Notes: a model not told the origin generated them from the letters alone. Shown: positions 53,224 through 62,336, counted from the first letter of the stretch. The stretch: DNA of 64,000 nucleotides from an uncultured Rubrobacteraceae bacterium (GCA_902805975.1 CADCUT010000177.1:1-64000), one strand, 5' to 3'. A program made the numbers and translations.

Positions 53224-53298
53224 GTCCGTTCGAGGCTTCCGCCGCGTTCGTCGTAGAGACGAGTATGGCCTTACTCTCTTAGGTCGACTTCAGAGAAA

Positions 53299-53316
53299 CC
53301 TGCGAAGATTCGCAGG
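53299..53316 (-). terminator. Intrinsic terminator after the MarP-like gene
   Basis: On the minus strand CCTGCGAA-TC-TTCGCAGG is followed by TTTCTCT, a compact hairpin with a short U-rich tail, six bases past the MarP-like stop codon. It probably ends the four-gene operon reading from 56812. Confidence 0.7.
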
Positions 53317-53321
53317 CACGG

Positions 53322-54470
53322 TTACGGGCCGCCGGCGCGGCGTTCGGCCAGGCGCACGCGCTCCTCGACGATGGAGGACGGCACGGCGTAGGACGTCTCT
53401 CCGGGGCCGATCCCGCCGCCGAAGACCGTGGCGACCACCTCGCCACTGCCGTTGACCACCGGGCCTCCGGAGTTTCCGGGACGCGCCTCGCCGCTCACGC
53501 TGGTTACGGTCCTCCTCACGGGCGGGCCGCCCGAGGCGTCGGCCGCGAGGAGCGGGCCCGTCCTTCCCAGGCGCCCGGGCGAGGCGTCGAAGGGTCCCGC
53601 ACCGGGGTAGCCGAGGATCGCCACTGGCCGCCCGGCGGAGGAGCGTCCCGTCGGCAGGACCCGAGCCCCGAGGCCCTCGACCCCGAGCACCGCCACGTCG
53701 TTCCTCTCGTCAAAGACGAGAACCTCGGCGGGCAACCGCTCCCACGAACCCCGGACGCCCACGTCCACGCTCTGGGCCCCTTCCACCACGTGGGCGTTGG
53801 TGACGACGAGCCCGGGGGCCGCGGCCCACCCCGACCCGGCGGAGCCGAAGGCCGGCCCGGCGGACGCGGAGACGCGCACGACCCCCGGCGCCGCGTCCCG
53901 GACGCCCCGCAGGTAACCGTCAGAGGGGGAAGCGGGCTCGTCCGTCCCGGGCCACCGGTTCTCCAGCCCCGTCAGCGGCGACACGCCGAAGAACGTCTCG
54001 TCGAAGCCGACAGGCGGCGCCAGGTCGTCTAGCGTCCGGAAGGCTCCGGAGCCTTCCGCGGCCTGCCTGGCCGCCGGCAGCGGCGCCTGCAGGGCGGCGA
54101 GACCCAGAAGCCAGACGAGGACGAGCCCGGCGGCGGCCCCGAGGACCGCGCCCCCGAGCCCGTCCAGTGTTCTGAGTACCGCCCCAACGGCGGGCAGCCG
54201 CCCCAGACCGGACCCGAGACGACGGCCCACGGCCCCGAACAGGGAGCGTCCGATCACGCCGCAGAAGAGAGCCGCGCTGATCAGTATGGGCAGTTCGTAA
54301 GTCCCGAGCCCGGGCCGCGCCGAGACGAGCGCCGGGGCCGCACTCGCGCCCAGGTAGACCCCGGCTACAGCGCCGGCCAGGGAGAACATCGCCGAGAGAA
54401 ACCCGGCACGCCACCCCAGGAAGGCCAGCACGAGCACGAACAGGGCTACAGCGTAGTCTACGGGGCTCAC
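53322..54470 (-). CDS. MarP-like membrane serine protease (CvpA plus trypsin domains)
   Basis: 382 residues. The first 150 residues hold four hydrophobic segments in CvpA order (VDYAVALFVLVLAFLGWRAG, then LPILISAALFCGVIG and later LGAAAGLVLVWLLG). The outer domain (185-375) is a trypsin fold with His (VTNAHVVEG), Asp (NDVAVLGV) and Ser (ARPGNSGGPVV). This matches the Mycobacterium MarP family, membrane proteases for acid and oxidative stress and cell-wall maintenance. It is the last gene of an overlapped four-gene operon and has a clear terminator after it. No PDZ domain. Confidence 0.9.
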   Translation of the reverse strand: MSPVDYAVALFVLVLAFLGWRAGFLSAMFSLAGAVAGVYLGASAAPALVSARPGLGTYELPILISAALFCGVIGRSLFGAVGRRLGSGLGRLPAVGAVLRTLDGLGGAVLGAAAGLVLVWLLGLAALQAPLPAARQAAEGSGAFRTLDDLAPPVGFDETFFGVSPLTGLENRWPGTDEPASPSDGYLRGVRDAAPGVVRVSASAGPAFGSAGSGWAAAPGLVVTNAHVVEGAQSVDVGVRGSWERLPAEVLVFDERNDVAVLGVEGLGARVLPTGRSSAGRPVAILGYPGAGPFDASPGRLGRTGPLLAADASGGPPVRRTVTSVSGEARPGNSGGPVVNGSGEVVATVFGGGIGPGETSYAVPSSIVEERVRLAERRAGGP

Positions 54471-55603
54471 GTTCCGGACTCACCTCTCTCTCGACGCGCG
54501 GCCGGCCCGGGCCGTGTTTTGCGGCCCCCGCCCAGATATTCCAGGACGCGCTCGACCACCCACCAGGGCGCCACGAGGGCGCACTCGAGCGGACCGCGGG
54601 GGAGCACCGCCCGCCACAGGACGCAGCCGCAGGCGACGAGCGCTGCGAAGACGCCCACGGAGAGGAACGCGTCCGGGACGGTCTCGCGGCGCACCAGCTC
54701 CTCGTTCGCGGCGAGCAGCAGCAGGTGGCCCACGTAGACGGTCAGCGCCATCTGGCCGGTAGCGACCAGCGGCCACGTCGCCCGCGGGAGCCAAGCGACG
54801 AGCAGCAGCGCTCCCCCGAGCACCGCGCACCCGGAGCCGATGGAGCCGATCATCCACAGCGGCATCTGGCTGTGGGGCTCTCCGCTGAGAAGTTCCGCCA
54901 GGCCGGATACCCCCATCGGCTCCGGCGCGAGCAACGAGGCGGCGACGGAGAGGGCGAGCCCGCCCCCCAGCAGCCACCCGCCCGTCCGCGCGAGGGCGAG
55001 GTCCCGGCGGCCGATCCACATCCCGACGAGGAGCGGGGCCGACCAGATCGCCAGCGGGTAGGCGCCCGAGAGCACGAGCTCGCGCACCACCTCTCCCGAG
55101 GGGTCCCCGATCCGGGCCGGGTACGGGTCGAACCAGCCGGGCGCGGCCATCCCGGCGAGCAGGTAGGCCACCGCCCCGCCCACGACCGCGACGGCCGCGA
55201 CGGCCAGCAGGAGGGGGTCCGGGAGGGCCAGCACGAGCGCCGCGAACAGGAAGTAGACCGCGTAGAACTGGAGGATCACGAGCACCCCGTGGTCGAGCCC
55301 CTGCAGCCACAGCCCGAGCGGCAACAGCAGGGCCGCGCGCAGGACCAGACGCCCGCGGGCGCCAGCTCGGCGCCCGGGCACCGCTTCGCCGGATCCGCCG
55401 GCCAGCAGGGCCACCCCCACGCCGGCGAGGAGCACGAAAAGGACGGAGGCGCGGCCGTGGGGCAGTTCGTAGAGCCACCCGAGCGCGGTGTCGGGGGCCG
55501 GGGTTGGCCCGAAGTGGACCATAACCATCCCGAGCACCGCCACCGCCCTGGCCACGTCCACGCCGCGCAGGCGTGGGGAGAGCTCGGTCGTCCCCGCGCT
55601 CAC
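54467..55603 (-). CDS. DUF418/acyltransferase-like multi-pass membrane protein
   Basis: 378 residues, ten or so hydrophobic segments. The opening RLRGVDVARAVAVLGMVMVHFGPT is the start shared by DUF418 and heparan-alpha-glucosaminide N-acetyltransferase-like proteins, with a membrane His (VHFGP). The C-terminal half has LVATGQMALTVYVGHLLLL, the DUF418 signature. Such proteins are thought to acylate cell-surface molecules, though no substrate is known here. It starts over the stop of the upstream gene and ends over the MarP-like start. Confidence 0.82.
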   Translation of the reverse strand: MSAGTTELSPRLRGVDVARAVAVLGMVMVHFGPTPAPDTALGWLYELPHGRASVLFVLLAGVGVALLAGGSGEAVPGRRAGARGRLVLRAALLLPLGLWLQGLDHGVLVILQFYAVYFLFAALVLALPDPLLLAVAAVAVVGGAVAYLLAGMAAPGWFDPYPARIGDPSGEVVRELVLSGAYPLAIWSAPLLVGMWIGRRDLALARTGGWLLGGGLALSVAASLLAPEPMGVSGLAELLSGEPHSQMPLWMIGSIGSGCAVLGGALLLVAWLPRATWPLVATGQMALTVYVGHLLLLAANEELVRRETVPDAFLSVGVFAALVACGCVLWRAVLPRGPLECALVAPWWVVERVLEYLGGGRKTRPGPAARRERGESGT

Positions 55604-56265
55604 GGCGAGGGCTCCTCAGACGCCCGGCGAGAGGCCAGCCGCCCGCGCGCCCGGAGAGATCGCGAGATGACCGTATACAGGATGGATGCACCGGCGACGG
55701 CCAGGCCGGCGTAGAGGAGCAGCGTCCCGAGGAGCCCGTCGAGCGCACCCTGGACCATGAAGCCGTGGGCGAACGCGGTCCCCAGGATGGCCCCGGCAAG
55801 CGCGAGGTGGAGCGCGCGCCATTCCGGACGGCCCAGGCCGAGCCGGCGCCAGCCCAGCGAGAGCGCCACCGTGAGCGCGAGGCAGAACGACGCCACGACG
55901 CCGAGGCGTGAGTACGCCGGGGCCGCCGGGGAGAGCGCGAAGAGGGTGTCGTCAGGGCTGTAGACGAACAGGGCGCCGACGTGCGCCAGCACGAGCCCGA
56001 CCACGGCGATGGCGATAACGCGGTGCAGGCGCATCAAGCCGGCCCCGGCTGCCCGCACGAGCCAGCGCGGCCGGCCCGGCAAGACCACCTGGAAGACCAA
56101 TAACCCCAGCGCGAGCACCCCGGTCGCGGTCGCGACCAGCCTCGCCGCCGGGGCGTTGGCGAGGTGCGGGCTCGTCAGCGCGACGACGACGGGGACCAGG
56201 AGCAGGGCGGCGACGAGGCCGGGGACGAGGCGAGACGCCCCCCGTCGCTTCTCATCGCTACCCAT
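55600..56265 (-). CDS. Ferric-reductase-like heme membrane protein
   Basis: 221 residues from ATG 56265, which lies inside the end of the upstream gene. Six hydrophobic segments. Two His pairs stand at transmembrane spacing: RLHRVIAIAVVGLVLAHVGA and RALHLALAGAILGTAFAHGF, the bis-heme pattern of the ferric reductase-like transmembrane domain. There is no flavin or NADPH domain, so it would be an electron conduit only, like MsrQ/YedZ-type subunits. The partner is unknown. It overlaps genes on both sides. Confidence 0.75.
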   Translation of the reverse strand: MGSDEKRRGASRLVPGLVAALLLVPVVVALTSPHLANAPAARLVATATGVLALGLLVFQVVLPGRPRWLVRAAGAGLMRLHRVIAIAVVGLVLAHVGALFVYSPDDTLFALSPAAPAYSRLGVVASFCLALTVALSLGWRRLGLGRPEWRALHLALAGAILGTAFAHGFMVQGALDGLLGTLLLYAGLAVAGASILYTVISRSLRARGRLASRRASEEPSP

Positions 56266-56812
56266 TCGGCTCCAGTACAAAGTTCGTCGTCAGGTCCGCG
56301 TCGTCCCGGTCGATGACGAGGCGCCGGAAGACCGCCTCGTACTCCCCGTCGTCGTAGGCGACGTGGACGTTGGGCTCCCCGTACAAAGGCACAACGGGGT
56401 ATGTCTCTATCCGGTAGCGGCCCCGGCCGTCCGTCAGGACGCTGCCGCGGTTGTCAGGGTCGTACTCTCCCCCTTCGGAGGTGGCGAGCCACACCTGCAC
56501 CCGGGCGTCCTCGATCGGCTCGCACGTGCCGGCCTCCCGCACCGTACCGGAGATCACCAGCCCGTCGCCGAGGTCGCCGCGTACCGGCGCGTCGGGCGTG
56601 TAGGCGGTCGTGCCGCCGGGGTCGCTCTCGGTGGGCGCGCATCCCGCCGCGACGTTCTGGGCGTCCGACCGGCCCTCGGCCCCACCGCTCTCGCCGGCAA
56701 AGACGTAGAACAAGATGCCCGCCATAAGCGCCATTACGAAGAGCGCCACGAGGGCCCTCCGCCGACGCGCCGCTCCCCCGCCGGCCTGTCCGTTCCCCGT
56801 CCTACCATTCAC
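56258..56812 (-). CDS. Anchored intradiol-dioxygenase-fold protein
   Basis: 184 residues. A positively charged start, one hydrophobic anchor (ALVALFVMALMAGILFYVFA) and a short linker precede a domain with the intradiol dioxygenase pattern: ISGTVREAGTCEPIEDARVQ, then GGEYDPDNRG, LTDGRGRYRIETYPVVPLYG. Of the four iron ligands, two Tyr and one His are visible; the first His of the usual H-x-H reads Asn (PNVHVAY). It may be a non-catalytic or differently metallated relative. It should face outward. It is the first gene of an overlapped operon with a heme membrane protein. Confidence 0.72.
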   Translation of the reverse strand: MNGRTGNGQAGGGAARRRRALVALFVMALMAGILFYVFAGESGGAEGRSDAQNVAAGCAPTESDPGGTTAYTPDAPVRGDLGDGLVISGTVREAGTCEPIEDARVQVWLATSEGGEYDPDNRGSVLTDGRGRYRIETYPVVPLYGEPNVHVAYDDGEYEAVFRRLVIDRDDADLTTNFVLEPNG

Positions 56813-56924
56813 TGTTCCTACCTCCGGCGTTGGTCTTCAACGCGGTGAAGTTCAACGGCTTCATTCCCTCTCTCTGGGGCGGACGGCGCCCATCCGGCGC
56901 CGCCCGTCCCGCTTGCTTCGGTGG

Positions 56925-57122
56925 TTAGACCTCCGTCTCCTGCTGGCCCTGACCGCCCTTCTCCGGGCAGTCATAACCGGAGCCGCCCGGTCCTTGCTGC
57001 TGTTGCGCGCCGGGCGCCTGCTGCGACGGGGCCTGCCCGTCTTGCTGGGCGATCGCCGCGCCCCCGAAAAGGGCCAGGCCGGCCACGGCCGCGATTCCTA
57101 CCAGAAATCTCCTCGCTCTCAT
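56925..57122 (-). CDS. Small secreted Gln/Gly-rich protein
   Basis: 65 residues with a strong ribosome binding site (AGGAGGGAGGTG). A typical signal peptide (RARRFLVGIAAVAGLALFGG..AIA) ends at an A-Q-Q site, leaving about 40 residues rich in Gln, Gly and Pro with one Cys (GYDCPEKGG). No known family. It stands between the intradiol-like gene and the VWA gene, on the same strand but with gaps on both sides. Confidence 0.7.
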   Translation of the reverse strand: MRARRFLVGIAAVAGLALFGGAAIAQQDGQAPSQQAPGAQQQQGPGGSGYDCPEKGGQGQQETEV

Positions 57123-57237
57123 GCTTACACCTCCCTCCTTGCTCGATGGTTCAGACCGTCCCCATCCGTCGAGGCCTACACGACTGCCTCCCTTCTCCTG
57201 TGGCAGCGGCTCGCCCGTCCGCGGTCGCGGGGAGGGT

Positions 57238-58218
57238 TCACGGCAGCCGTCCGAACCAGAGGGCGGAGAGCGTGCCGCCGGCCAGGATCAGGACCGCCCC
57301 CGCCGCCGCGAAGGCCGCGGTCACCTCCATCTCCTCCTCGACGAACCCGAGCGAAGACCCGAGATCCTCGTAGACGCCCACCAGATCTCCCTCAGATGCC
57401 GAGGCGAAGAACTCGCCCCCGGTCTGCTGCGCGATCTGCCCGAGGGTCTCCTGATCCGGGGGTACGGGGACCGACCGCCCGCCCGGCGCCTCGACCGTGC
57501 CCCCCTCGGTGCCGAGGGCCACGGTGAAGACCGGCACGCCGAGCTCCCGCGCCCTCCGCGCCGCCTCCGCGGGCTCCGTCTGCCCGTTGGTGCTGGCCCC
57601 GTCTGAGAGCAGCACCACCGCCGCCGGGACGCCAGCCCCGTCGCCGCCCCCGTTCGGGCCGTCTTCCCGCCCGCCGTCCAGGCCGAGCTGGCTGATCTCC
57701 GTCGCCCGCATGAGGCCGTCGCCCATCGCCGTGCCGCCCCCAGCTTCCAGGGAGTCCACGGCGTCCCGGACGGCGGCGTGGTCCGCGGTGGGCAGCGAGA
57801 GCACCTGTTCCCGGTCCGAGAACGTCACGAGCCCGACCCGCAAGTCCTCGGGTAACCGGTCGAGGAAGACCCCGGCGGCCTCCTTGGCCGCGACGAGCCG
57901 GTCGGGCGAGACGTCCGTGGCCTCCATCGAGCCCGAGACGTCCATCACCATGACCACGTTTGCCTCCTCCCGCGGTACGAGGACCGTCGCCTGGGGTCTG
58001 GCGAAACCGACGACCAGCGCGCCCAGCGCCATGAGCAGGAGCACGGGAGGGAGGTGACGGCGCCAGCCGGGGAGACGCGGCACCAGGTTGGAGAGAAGAT
58101 CCAGGTTGGTGAAACGCACGACGTGACGTTTGCGCCGCCTCTGGAGCAGCAGGTAGAGAGCGACCGCCGCGGGCACCAGGAGGAGGGCCCAGAGCGCCAC
58201 TGGCCACGCGAAGCTCAT
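57238..58218 (-). CDS. VWA-domain membrane protein (BatA-like)
   Basis: 326 residues. Two hydrophobic segments at the N-terminus (LWALLLVPAAVALYLLL and PVLLLMALGALVVGFA) and one at the C-terminus (AAGAVLILAGGTLSALWF) frame a von Willebrand A domain with an intact metal site: VMDVSGSMEATDVSPDRL, then Thr in GGGTAMGDGL and Asp in LLSDGAST. This is the BatA/aerotolerance layout. Works with the DUF58 and MoxR proteins encoded upstream in the same overlapped operon, probably in assembly or repair of an envelope or metal-dependent target. Confidence 0.88.
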   Translation of the reverse strand: MSFAWPVALWALLLVPAAVALYLLLQRRRKRHVVRFTNLDLLSNLVPRLPGWRRHLPPVLLLMALGALVVGFARPQATVLVPREEANVVMVMDVSGSMEATDVSPDRLVAAKEAAGVFLDRLPEDLRVGLVTFSDREQVLSLPTADHAAVRDAVDSLEAGGGTAMGDGLMRATEISQLGLDGGREDGPNGGGDGAGVPAAVVLLSDGASTNGQTEPAEAARRARELGVPVFTVALGTEGGTVEAPGGRSVPVPPDQETLGQIAQQTGGEFFASASEGDLVGVYEDLGSSLGFVEEEMEVTAAFAAAGAVLILAGGTLSALWFGRLP

Positions 58219-59159
58219 CTCCCCCCTCCCCGGGACGCCCGTCCCTGCAAGCGGAGGGCCAGGGCCTTTAGCCAGTCGCCGCGCGTCGAGAGCACAACGT
58301 GGGTCGCGCCGGAGCGCGAGATCTCCCCCGCCACCTCCCGGCGCTCGGCGGCGGCGGCCGACGCGAAGCGCTCCCTCAGGCGCCGGCTCCCGGTGTCCGC
58401 CCGGAGCTGTCTTCCCGTCTCGGGATCTTCCAGGACGAGTTCGCCGACGTCGGGAAGCTCGTCCTCCCGCGGGTCCCGCACCTCGATGGCGAGCACCTCG
58501 TGGCGCGTGGCGAGCCGCGCGAGAGGCCTGGGCCAGTCCCGCGGCCCCCTAAAGTCCGAGACGACGGCCACCAGGCCGCGTCGCCGGGCGAGGCGGTCCA
58601 GGCTGGCCAGGGCGTCGCCGACGGGGGTTGTGCCCACCTCAGACGCTTCGGGGTCCCGCCGGGCCGCCTCGACGATCCCGATCGCGCCGGCGCGGCCCGC
58701 GCGGGGCGGTATCGTCAGCGGTCGGGAACCACCGAAGGCGAGCAGACCTACCCGGCCACCGCCGCCGGTGGTGAGGTGCGCGAGGACCGCCACGGCGCCC
58801 TCGGCCACGTCCGCCTTGCGCCGGTCGGCGGTGCCGAAGGCCATCGAGGGCGAGTGGTCGAGGGCGACCCAGGCGGTGAAGGCGCGCTCCGCGACGAGCT
58901 TGCGCACGTGCGGCTCGCCGGTCCTGGCGGTCGCGTTCCAGTCGATCCGGCGCACGTCGTCGCCCGGCTCGTACGGCCGGACCTGCGCGAGCTCGGTCCC
59001 CTCGCCGAGCAGGACGGAGGCGTGCTCCCCCGTGGCGAGACCCTCGATCCTGCGCCGCACGGCGGGCCGCAGGGACCGCAAGATGGCCCCTGGCATCGGT
59101 CCGGGACCGGGTTTCTCTGGCGTACGCGGCGTCACGGCCCTCGCGCGGATCGCGCTCAC
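58215..59159 (-). CDS. DUF58-domain protein
   Basis: 314 residues from a GTG overlapping the MoxR stop. The DUF58 signature is EPGDDVRRIDWNATARTGEP with VRKLVAERAFTAWVALDHSPSM, a VWA-like fold with a partial metal site (DHSPSM). The rest contains LVAVVSDFRGPRDW. No membrane segment is evident, so it is a cytoplasmic partner. In MoxR operons the DUF58 protein is thought to be an adaptor between the ATPase and the VWA membrane protein. Stop overlaps the VWA start. Confidence 0.88.
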   Translation of the reverse strand: MSAIRARAVTPRTPEKPGPGPMPGAILRSLRPAVRRRIEGLATGEHASVLLGEGTELAQVRPYEPGDDVRRIDWNATARTGEPHVRKLVAERAFTAWVALDHSPSMAFGTADRRKADVAEGAVAVLAHLTTGGGGRVGLLAFGGSRPLTIPPRAGRAGAIGIVEAARRDPEASEVGTTPVGDALASLDRLARRRGLVAVVSDFRGPRDWPRPLARLATRHEVLAIEVRDPREDELPDVGELVLEDPETGRQLRADTGSRRLRERFASAAAAERREVAGEISRSGATHVVLSTRGDWLKALALRLQGRASRGGGR

Positions 59160-60193
59160 GCGCCGGCCCTCTCGCTAGAGAGCTCCAGCCTGGGGGCCGG
59201 GACGGTGCCGAGGATCTCGTCGAGGATCACGTCGGCGTCCACGCCCTCGGCCATCGCCTCGTAGGAGAGCACGAGGCGGTGTCGGAGCACGTCTTTCGCG
59301 ACGATCCGGACGTCCTGGGCCAGGACGTAGTCGCGGTCGCGCAAGAACGCGACGGCCTGGGAGGCACGCACGAGGTTGATCGGCCCGCGCGGGCTCGCGC
59401 CGAAGTCCAGGTAAGATGCCAGTTCGCCGAGCCCGTGCCGGTGCGGCTCGCGCGTGGCGGCGCACAGGTCCACGGCGTACTCGACGATCAGCCGGTCGAC
59501 GTAGACGGAGGCGGCGGCCCGCCGGAAGGTTCCGAGTTGGGCCGGGGTGACGGTCTTCCTGACCTCGGGGGCCTCGCGCATGGAGCGGTCCACCACCATG
59601 GCTTCCTCCTCGCGCGACGGGTAGCCGACCAGCACCTTCATCGCGAAGCGGTCGAGCTGGGCCTCGGGGAGCGGGTAGGTTCCCTCGCTCTCTATCGGGT
59701 TCTGGGTCGCCATCACCAGGAAGGGGTCTGGCACGCCGAAGGTTTCGCTGCCTATGCTCACCTGATGTTCCTGCATCACCTCGAGCAGGGCCGACTGGAC
59801 CTTGGCGGGGGCGCGGTTGATCTCATCGGCCAGAAGAAAGTTGCAGAACACGGGTCCGAGCTCGGTCGCGAAGGTCGCCGTGTCCGGGCGGAAGACCCTC
59901 GTGCCCACCAGGTCTGACGGGACCAGGTCCGGGGTGAACTGCACCCTGGAGAACGAGCCGCCGAGCACCGCGGCCGCCGTCTTCACCGTCAGGGTCTTCG
60001 CGAGGCCGGGGACGCCCTCGATCAGGAGGTGCCCGCCCGTCAGGAGCGCCACGAGCACCCGCTCCAGCAGCGCCTCCTGGCCCACGACCGCCCGCCTCAT
60101 CTCGAAGAGCGCCGCCTCCATCGAGACCCTCGCCGCCCTGGCGTCCGTCCGGACCTTCGTCTCTCCCTGCCCGTTGTTGCCTGCTCTCTCCAC
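59156..60193 (-). CDS. MoxR-family AAA+ ATPase
   Basis: About 345 residues from GTG 60193, preceded by AGGAGAGG; an in-frame GTG at 60226 lacks such a site. Walker A is GVPGLAKTL, Walker B is LADEINRAPAKVQ, the sensor region reads ATQNPIESEGTYPLPEAQLDRF, and VDADVILDEILGTVP closes the lid domain. MoxR ATPases are chaperone-like motors acting with VWA proteins in maturation of complexes or envelope stress. It is the first gene of a three-gene overlapped operon (MoxR, DUF58, VWA) and is divergent from a two-component system. Confidence 0.93.
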   Translation of the reverse strand: MERAGNNGQGETKVRTDARAARVSMEAALFEMRRAVVGQEALLERVLVALLTGGHLLIEGVPGLAKTLTVKTAAAVLGGSFSRVQFTPDLVPSDLVGTRVFRPDTATFATELGPVFCNFLLADEINRAPAKVQSALLEVMQEHQVSIGSETFGVPDPFLVMATQNPIESEGTYPLPEAQLDRFAMKVLVGYPSREEEAMVVDRSMREAPEVRKTVTPAQLGTFRRAAASVYVDRLIVEYAVDLCAATREPHRHGLGELASYLDFGASPRGPINLVRASQAVAFLRDRDYVLAQDVRIVAKDVLRHRLVLSYEAMAEGVDADVILDEILGTVPAPRLELSSERAGA

Positions 60194-60370
60194 GCTGTCC
60201 TCTCCTGTGCGGATCCCGGTAGTCACCCCGGAGGACGCGCGTCGTCCGGGGGTCGATCAAGAGTCTGCGGCGGGAGCCTTAGGGTGGCCCCCGGCTTTCC
60301 TTAGGATTCTCCGAGGAAGCGACCCCGGACGGCCTTCAGGACGCCGATTGCGCTACCATTGGCCCATCGC

Positions 60371-61063
60371 ATGGCACGCATCCTGCTCATAGAGGACGAA
60401 GAGAAGATGGCGCGGGCGCTCGTGCGGGTCCTGCGCGAGGAGGGCCACGGCGTCGAGGTGGCCGCCGACGGCCGGATCGGCCTCTCCCGCGCGCTCGACG
60501 ACGGCTTCGACCTTTTGATCGTGGACTGGATGCTGCCGGGGCGTAGCGGCGTCCAGGTCGTCAGGGGTCTCAGGGCGGCCGACGTGCACACCCCGGCCCT
60601 CATGCTCACCGCCCGCAGCCAGATCGAGGACCGAGTCGAGGGCCTCGACGCCGGCGCCGACGACTACCTGCCCAAGCCCTTCGCCCTGCAAGAGCTACTC
60701 GCGCGCGTGAGGGCGCTTACCCGGAGGCCGCAGGGCGCGCCCGCGGAGACTTCGACCGTCAGGGTCGGGGACGTTGCGCTCGACCCCGTGCGCCACGAGG
60801 TCCGGCGGGGGGACGAACGGATCGAGCTTACGGCCAAGGAGTTCGCGCTTCTTGCGGCCCTCATGCAGAGCCCGGGGCGCGTCTTCTCCCGCTCTGTTCT
60901 ACTCGACGCCGTGTGGGGCGTCCCCGGCGAGGTCTCGACGAGCGTGGTAGAGCACTACGTCTCGTACCTGAGGAAGAAGCTGGACCGGCAGGACGAGCCC
61001 TCCCACATACGCACCGTCAGGGGCATCGGCTACACCTTCGAGCCGCCCCGCGGGTCGGCCTAG
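60371..61063 (+). CDS. OmpR-family response regulator
   Basis: About 230 residues from ATG 60371; ATG 60359 is also in frame. The receiver has Glu/Asp at 8-10, phospho-acceptor Asp52 (LLIVDWMLPG), Thr in MLTARSQ and Lys in LPKPFALQELL. The winged helix (about 130-225) has IELTAKEFALLAALM and TVRGIGYTFE. The ATG 60371 lies 11 bases after a -10-like TACCAT (60354-60359), so the leader may be very short. It is followed four bases later by its kinase gene. Confidence 0.92.
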   Translation: MARILLIEDEEKMARALVRVLREEGHGVEVAADGRIGLSRALDDGFDLLIVDWMLPGRSGVQVVRGLRAADVHTPALMLTARSQIEDRVEGLDAGADDYLPKPFALQELLARVRALTRRPQGAPAETSTVRVGDVALDPVRHEVRRGDERIELTAKEFALLAALMQSPGRVFSRSVLLDAVWGVPGEVSTSVVEHYVSYLRKKLDRQDEPSHIRTVRGIGYTFEPPRGSA

Positions 61064-61067
61064 GGCC

Positions 61068-62336
61068 GTGCTCGACCGCATCAGGAGACGCCTCACCTTG
61101 GGCTATGTGGGCATTCTCGCGCTGATCCTCGCGCTCTTCGGCGTGGTCGTGGTCGTGTTCTTCGAGCGTTCGGTCACGGCCCAGCAGGACAAGCTCCTCA
61201 TGCAGCAGGCCAAGGCCGAGACCGAGATATTCCTGAGCGGCGACGACAAGTACGGGGGCATCAAGGCGAAGACCCCGTCAGACATCGCGGTGGTCGCGGT
61301 CCCGCCCGACGGCGACATCGCCGCCGGGGCCCTGAGCCTCGGCGACTCGAGTTCCTCCCTCGGGCTGCCCTACGAGGAGCTCGTCCGTAGCGCGGCTTTG
61401 GAGAAGAAACCGAACCAGGGGACGGTCGACGGCGGGCCCGACGGCGCCGTGCGGGTCATTAGCGCGCCCCTGAACGACGAGACCGGCGAGGTCATGGCGG
61501 TGGTGCAGGCCGCCCAGTCAAGGGCCGTGGTCCTTGAGACCGTCTGGCGCCTGGTCGCGGTGCTCGTCGCCGCGGGCCTCGCGGCCCTGGCGTTGTCGGC
61601 GGCGGGGGGAATGTACATGTCCCAGAGCGCGATGCGCCCGGCCAGGGAGGCGTTCGCGAGGCAGCGGGACTTTGTCGCCGACGCCTCCCACGAGCTCAAG
61701 ACCCCCCTGGCCCTCGTAAAGATCAACGCCGAGGAGCTCCGGCGCAACCCTTCCACCCCCGACAACCGCGAGATCGTCGACGACCAGCTCTCCGAGATCA
61801 ACCGCATGGACGCCCTGCTCTCGGACCTGCTCCTGCTAGCGCGCCTCGACTCCGGCAGGCTCGAGGTCGAGGAGAAGCCCTTCGACCTCTCGGTCGCCGC
61901 GGGCGAGGCCGCCGAGAGGTTCCTCAAGCGGGCGGCGGCCGAGGGGATCCGGCTCGAGATCTCGCTCCCAGGAGAGCTCCCCGTGCGCGGCGACGCGGCG
62001 CGCACGGGCCAGATACTCGCCGCCCTCCTCGACAACGCCGTGCGGCACACGCCAGAGGGCGGTACCGTAACGGTCTCGGGACTGGCGCGGGACGGCGTGG
62101 CCGAAGCCTCCGTCTCGGATACGGGCCCGGGCGTCCCCCCGGAACACCTCCCGCGCATCCTCGAGCGCTTCTACCGCGCGGAGGAGGCGCGCACGCGGAG
62201 AGGCGGCGGCACGGGTCTCGGGCTCGCCATAGCCCGCGACCTCGCCCGCGCCCAGCGCGGCGACCTGACCGCGGCGAACAACCCCGGCAGTGGCCCCGGA
62301 GCGGTGTTCGCCCTCACCCTCCCCGCGAGCGCCTGA
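61068..62336 (+). CDS. Membrane sensor histidine kinase
   Basis: 422 residues from GTG 61068. One transmembrane helix near the N-terminus (LGYVGILALILALFGVVVVV), an extracellular sensor domain of about 130 residues, a second helix (LVAVLVAAGLAALALSAAGG), then HisKA with the His in DASHELKTPLALVK and HATPase with NAVRHTPEG, SDTGPGVPPE and GGTGLGLAIA. Classic EnvZ-like two-helix layout. It should phosphorylate the adjoining response regulator. Closest relatives of this layout include SenX3- and ResE-type kinases, but the stimulus is unknown. Confidence 0.93.
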   Translation: MLDRIRRRLTLGYVGILALILALFGVVVVVFFERSVTAQQDKLLMQQAKAETEIFLSGDDKYGGIKAKTPSDIAVVAVPPDGDIAAGALSLGDSSSSLGLPYEELVRSAALEKKPNQGTVDGGPDGAVRVISAPLNDETGEVMAVVQAAQSRAVVLETVWRLVAVLVAAGLAALALSAAGGMYMSQSAMRPAREAFARQRDFVADASHELKTPLALVKINAEELRRNPSTPDNREIVDDQLSEINRMDALLSDLLLLARLDSGRLEVEEKPFDLSVAAGEAAERFLKRAAAEGIRLEISLPGELPVRGDAARTGQILAALLDNAVRHTPEGGTVTVSGLARDGVAEASVSDTGPGVPPEHLPRILERFYRAEEARTRRGGGTGLGLAIARDLARAQRGDLTAANNPGSGPGAVFALTLPASA

